Below, piece after piece: positions 6,189-6,658 of a stretch of DNA of 6,658 bases. How positions within the stretch are numbered: the first letter of the stretch is position 1; the number at the start of each line of letters is the position of its first letter. The notes below the pieces were generated by a model. The model was not told the DNA's origin. It was given only the letters and a program-made list of their open reading frames with translations, and did not search any database. This DNA comes from an uncultured Peptococcaceae bacterium. GTDB lineage: Bacteria > Bacillota > Peptococcia > Peptococcales > Peptococcaceae. Location: contig CABVBB010000122.1 in assembly GCA_902496505.1 (NCBI GenBank), positions 1 to 6,658 on the forward strand. The letters are read 5' to 3'. The position numbers and the translations under genes were made by a program.

Positions 6189-6658
6189 AACCATCACCTT
6201 AGCACGTTTGATCGCCACGCGGCTGATCCTCTACATGAGCCTGGGTCTGCTCCTGGTGATCTTGTTCAACCTCGTTTTCGGCCATATCTGGGGCTATGTG
6301 TACACCAGCCAGCATTGGCAGCAGCTGCCTAATCCAGAATTCATGCATCTCGAATTGGCGGATTATGACCAAGTGAGCGATGAGGAATTGGCGCACTTTG
6401 AGGCCACCATCGAGGTGGTAGACGGCACGCTGACCGTTATTGATGAGCGCGGGGGCGACAGCCGCCTGGGGTATCAGTATTCGCTCAGCGAATTTATCAG
6501 CCTCTTCGTCGAGACCGATCCCAATATGCTGGTGCGCAGCGGGCGGACGACGCTGGCGGATGGCAGCGATGTGACCATTATCCTGCGGCAGCCACTTTCT
6601 ATGCCGCCTTATGTGGCCTTTGAACAAATGGCGAAGGTCTATGCCATCGTGCTGGTGG
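6175..6658 (+). CDS. Sensor histidine kinase, N-terminal part (cut by window end)
   Basis: An open frame runs from 6175 to the window edge, with 161 codons visible. I start it at TTG 6175, which overlaps the last 14 bases of the response regulator gene; AAGGGGG at 6155-6161 lies 13 bases upstream. This start gives a basic N-terminus (RKNKTITLARLIATR) before TM1 at about 17-36 (LILYMSLGLLLVILFNLVF). The next start, ATG 6235, would cut into TM1. An extracytoplasmic domain of about 115 residues follows (about 38-152), acidic and not recognised as a named sensor domain. A second membrane segment begins at VYAIVLV at the very edge. HAMP, the phosphoacceptor His and the ATPase domain are beyond the window, so the kinase call rests on position after the response regulator and on the TM-sensor-TM layout. 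Confidence 0.82.
   Translation, partial: MRKNKTITLARLIATRLILYMSLGLLLVILFNLVFGHIWGYVYTSQHWQQLPNPEFMHLELADYDQVSDEELAHFEATIEVVDGTLTVIDERGGDSRLGYQYSLSEFISLFVETDPNMLVRSGRTTLADGSDVTIILRQPLSMPPYVAFEQMAKVYAIVLV

Noticed and set aside
5490..6218. Minus-strand open frame (242 codons) opposite the response regulator
   Set aside because: It is the complement of a clear OmpR-family gene; its His/Leu/Ile-rich translation shows no domain and no proper ribosome binding site.
6199..6627. Minus-strand open frame (142 codons) opposite the kinase N-terminus
   Set aside because: The plus strand carries a membrane-sensor frame continuous with the two-component operon, and the minus frame resembles nothing known to me.
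1..6658. CRISPR array, tRNA/rRNA genes, insertion sequence or phage attachment site
   Set aside because: No repeat-spacer pattern, no RNA gene sequence, no transposase or integrase, and no terminal inverted repeats were found on reading both strands.

Overview
The window looks like chromosomal DNA of a Bacillota (Firmicutes) bacterium of moderate GC content; class is not resolved. The clues are strong AGGAGG-type ribosome binding sites, sigma-A-like -10 boxes, a lipoprotein efflux adaptor, and a short regulator of a type common in clostridia and Negativicutes. Nothing here settles whether the cell has an outer membrane, and no outer membrane channel gene is present.

Layout. At the left, a small Cro/CI-type regulator runs rightward (111-350) and ends in a long hairpin terminator. 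Facing it is a leftward two-gene operon: a membrane fusion (adaptor) lipoprotein (4610-3525), then an RND-family efflux transporter (3513-457). This operon ends in its own terminator at 409-443, so the convergent ends are insulated twice. Upstream of the operon is a leftward Uma2-family (DUF820) gene (5362-4832). It is broken by one clear frameshift and probably a second, and has its own extended -10 promoter and a terminator. Diverging from it on the right is a two-component system: an OmpR/PhoB-family response regulator (5511-6188) and, overlapping it, a sensor histidine kinase (from 6175) that runs off the window.

How the parts fit. The most informative non-coding signal is a set of helically phased CTTAAG-like hexamers. 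They occur upstream of both the adaptor-pump operon (4671-4709) and the response regulator (5420-5457), at nearly the same distance from each -10 box. The simplest reading is that the response regulator activates its own operon and the pump operon, so sensor, regulator, adaptor and pump form one envelope-stress or drug-efflux module. The Uma2 relic sits between the two halves. This is a familiar kind of system (two-component-controlled RND efflux). I see no wholly new system, but the box array and the frameshifted Uma2 gene deserve checking.
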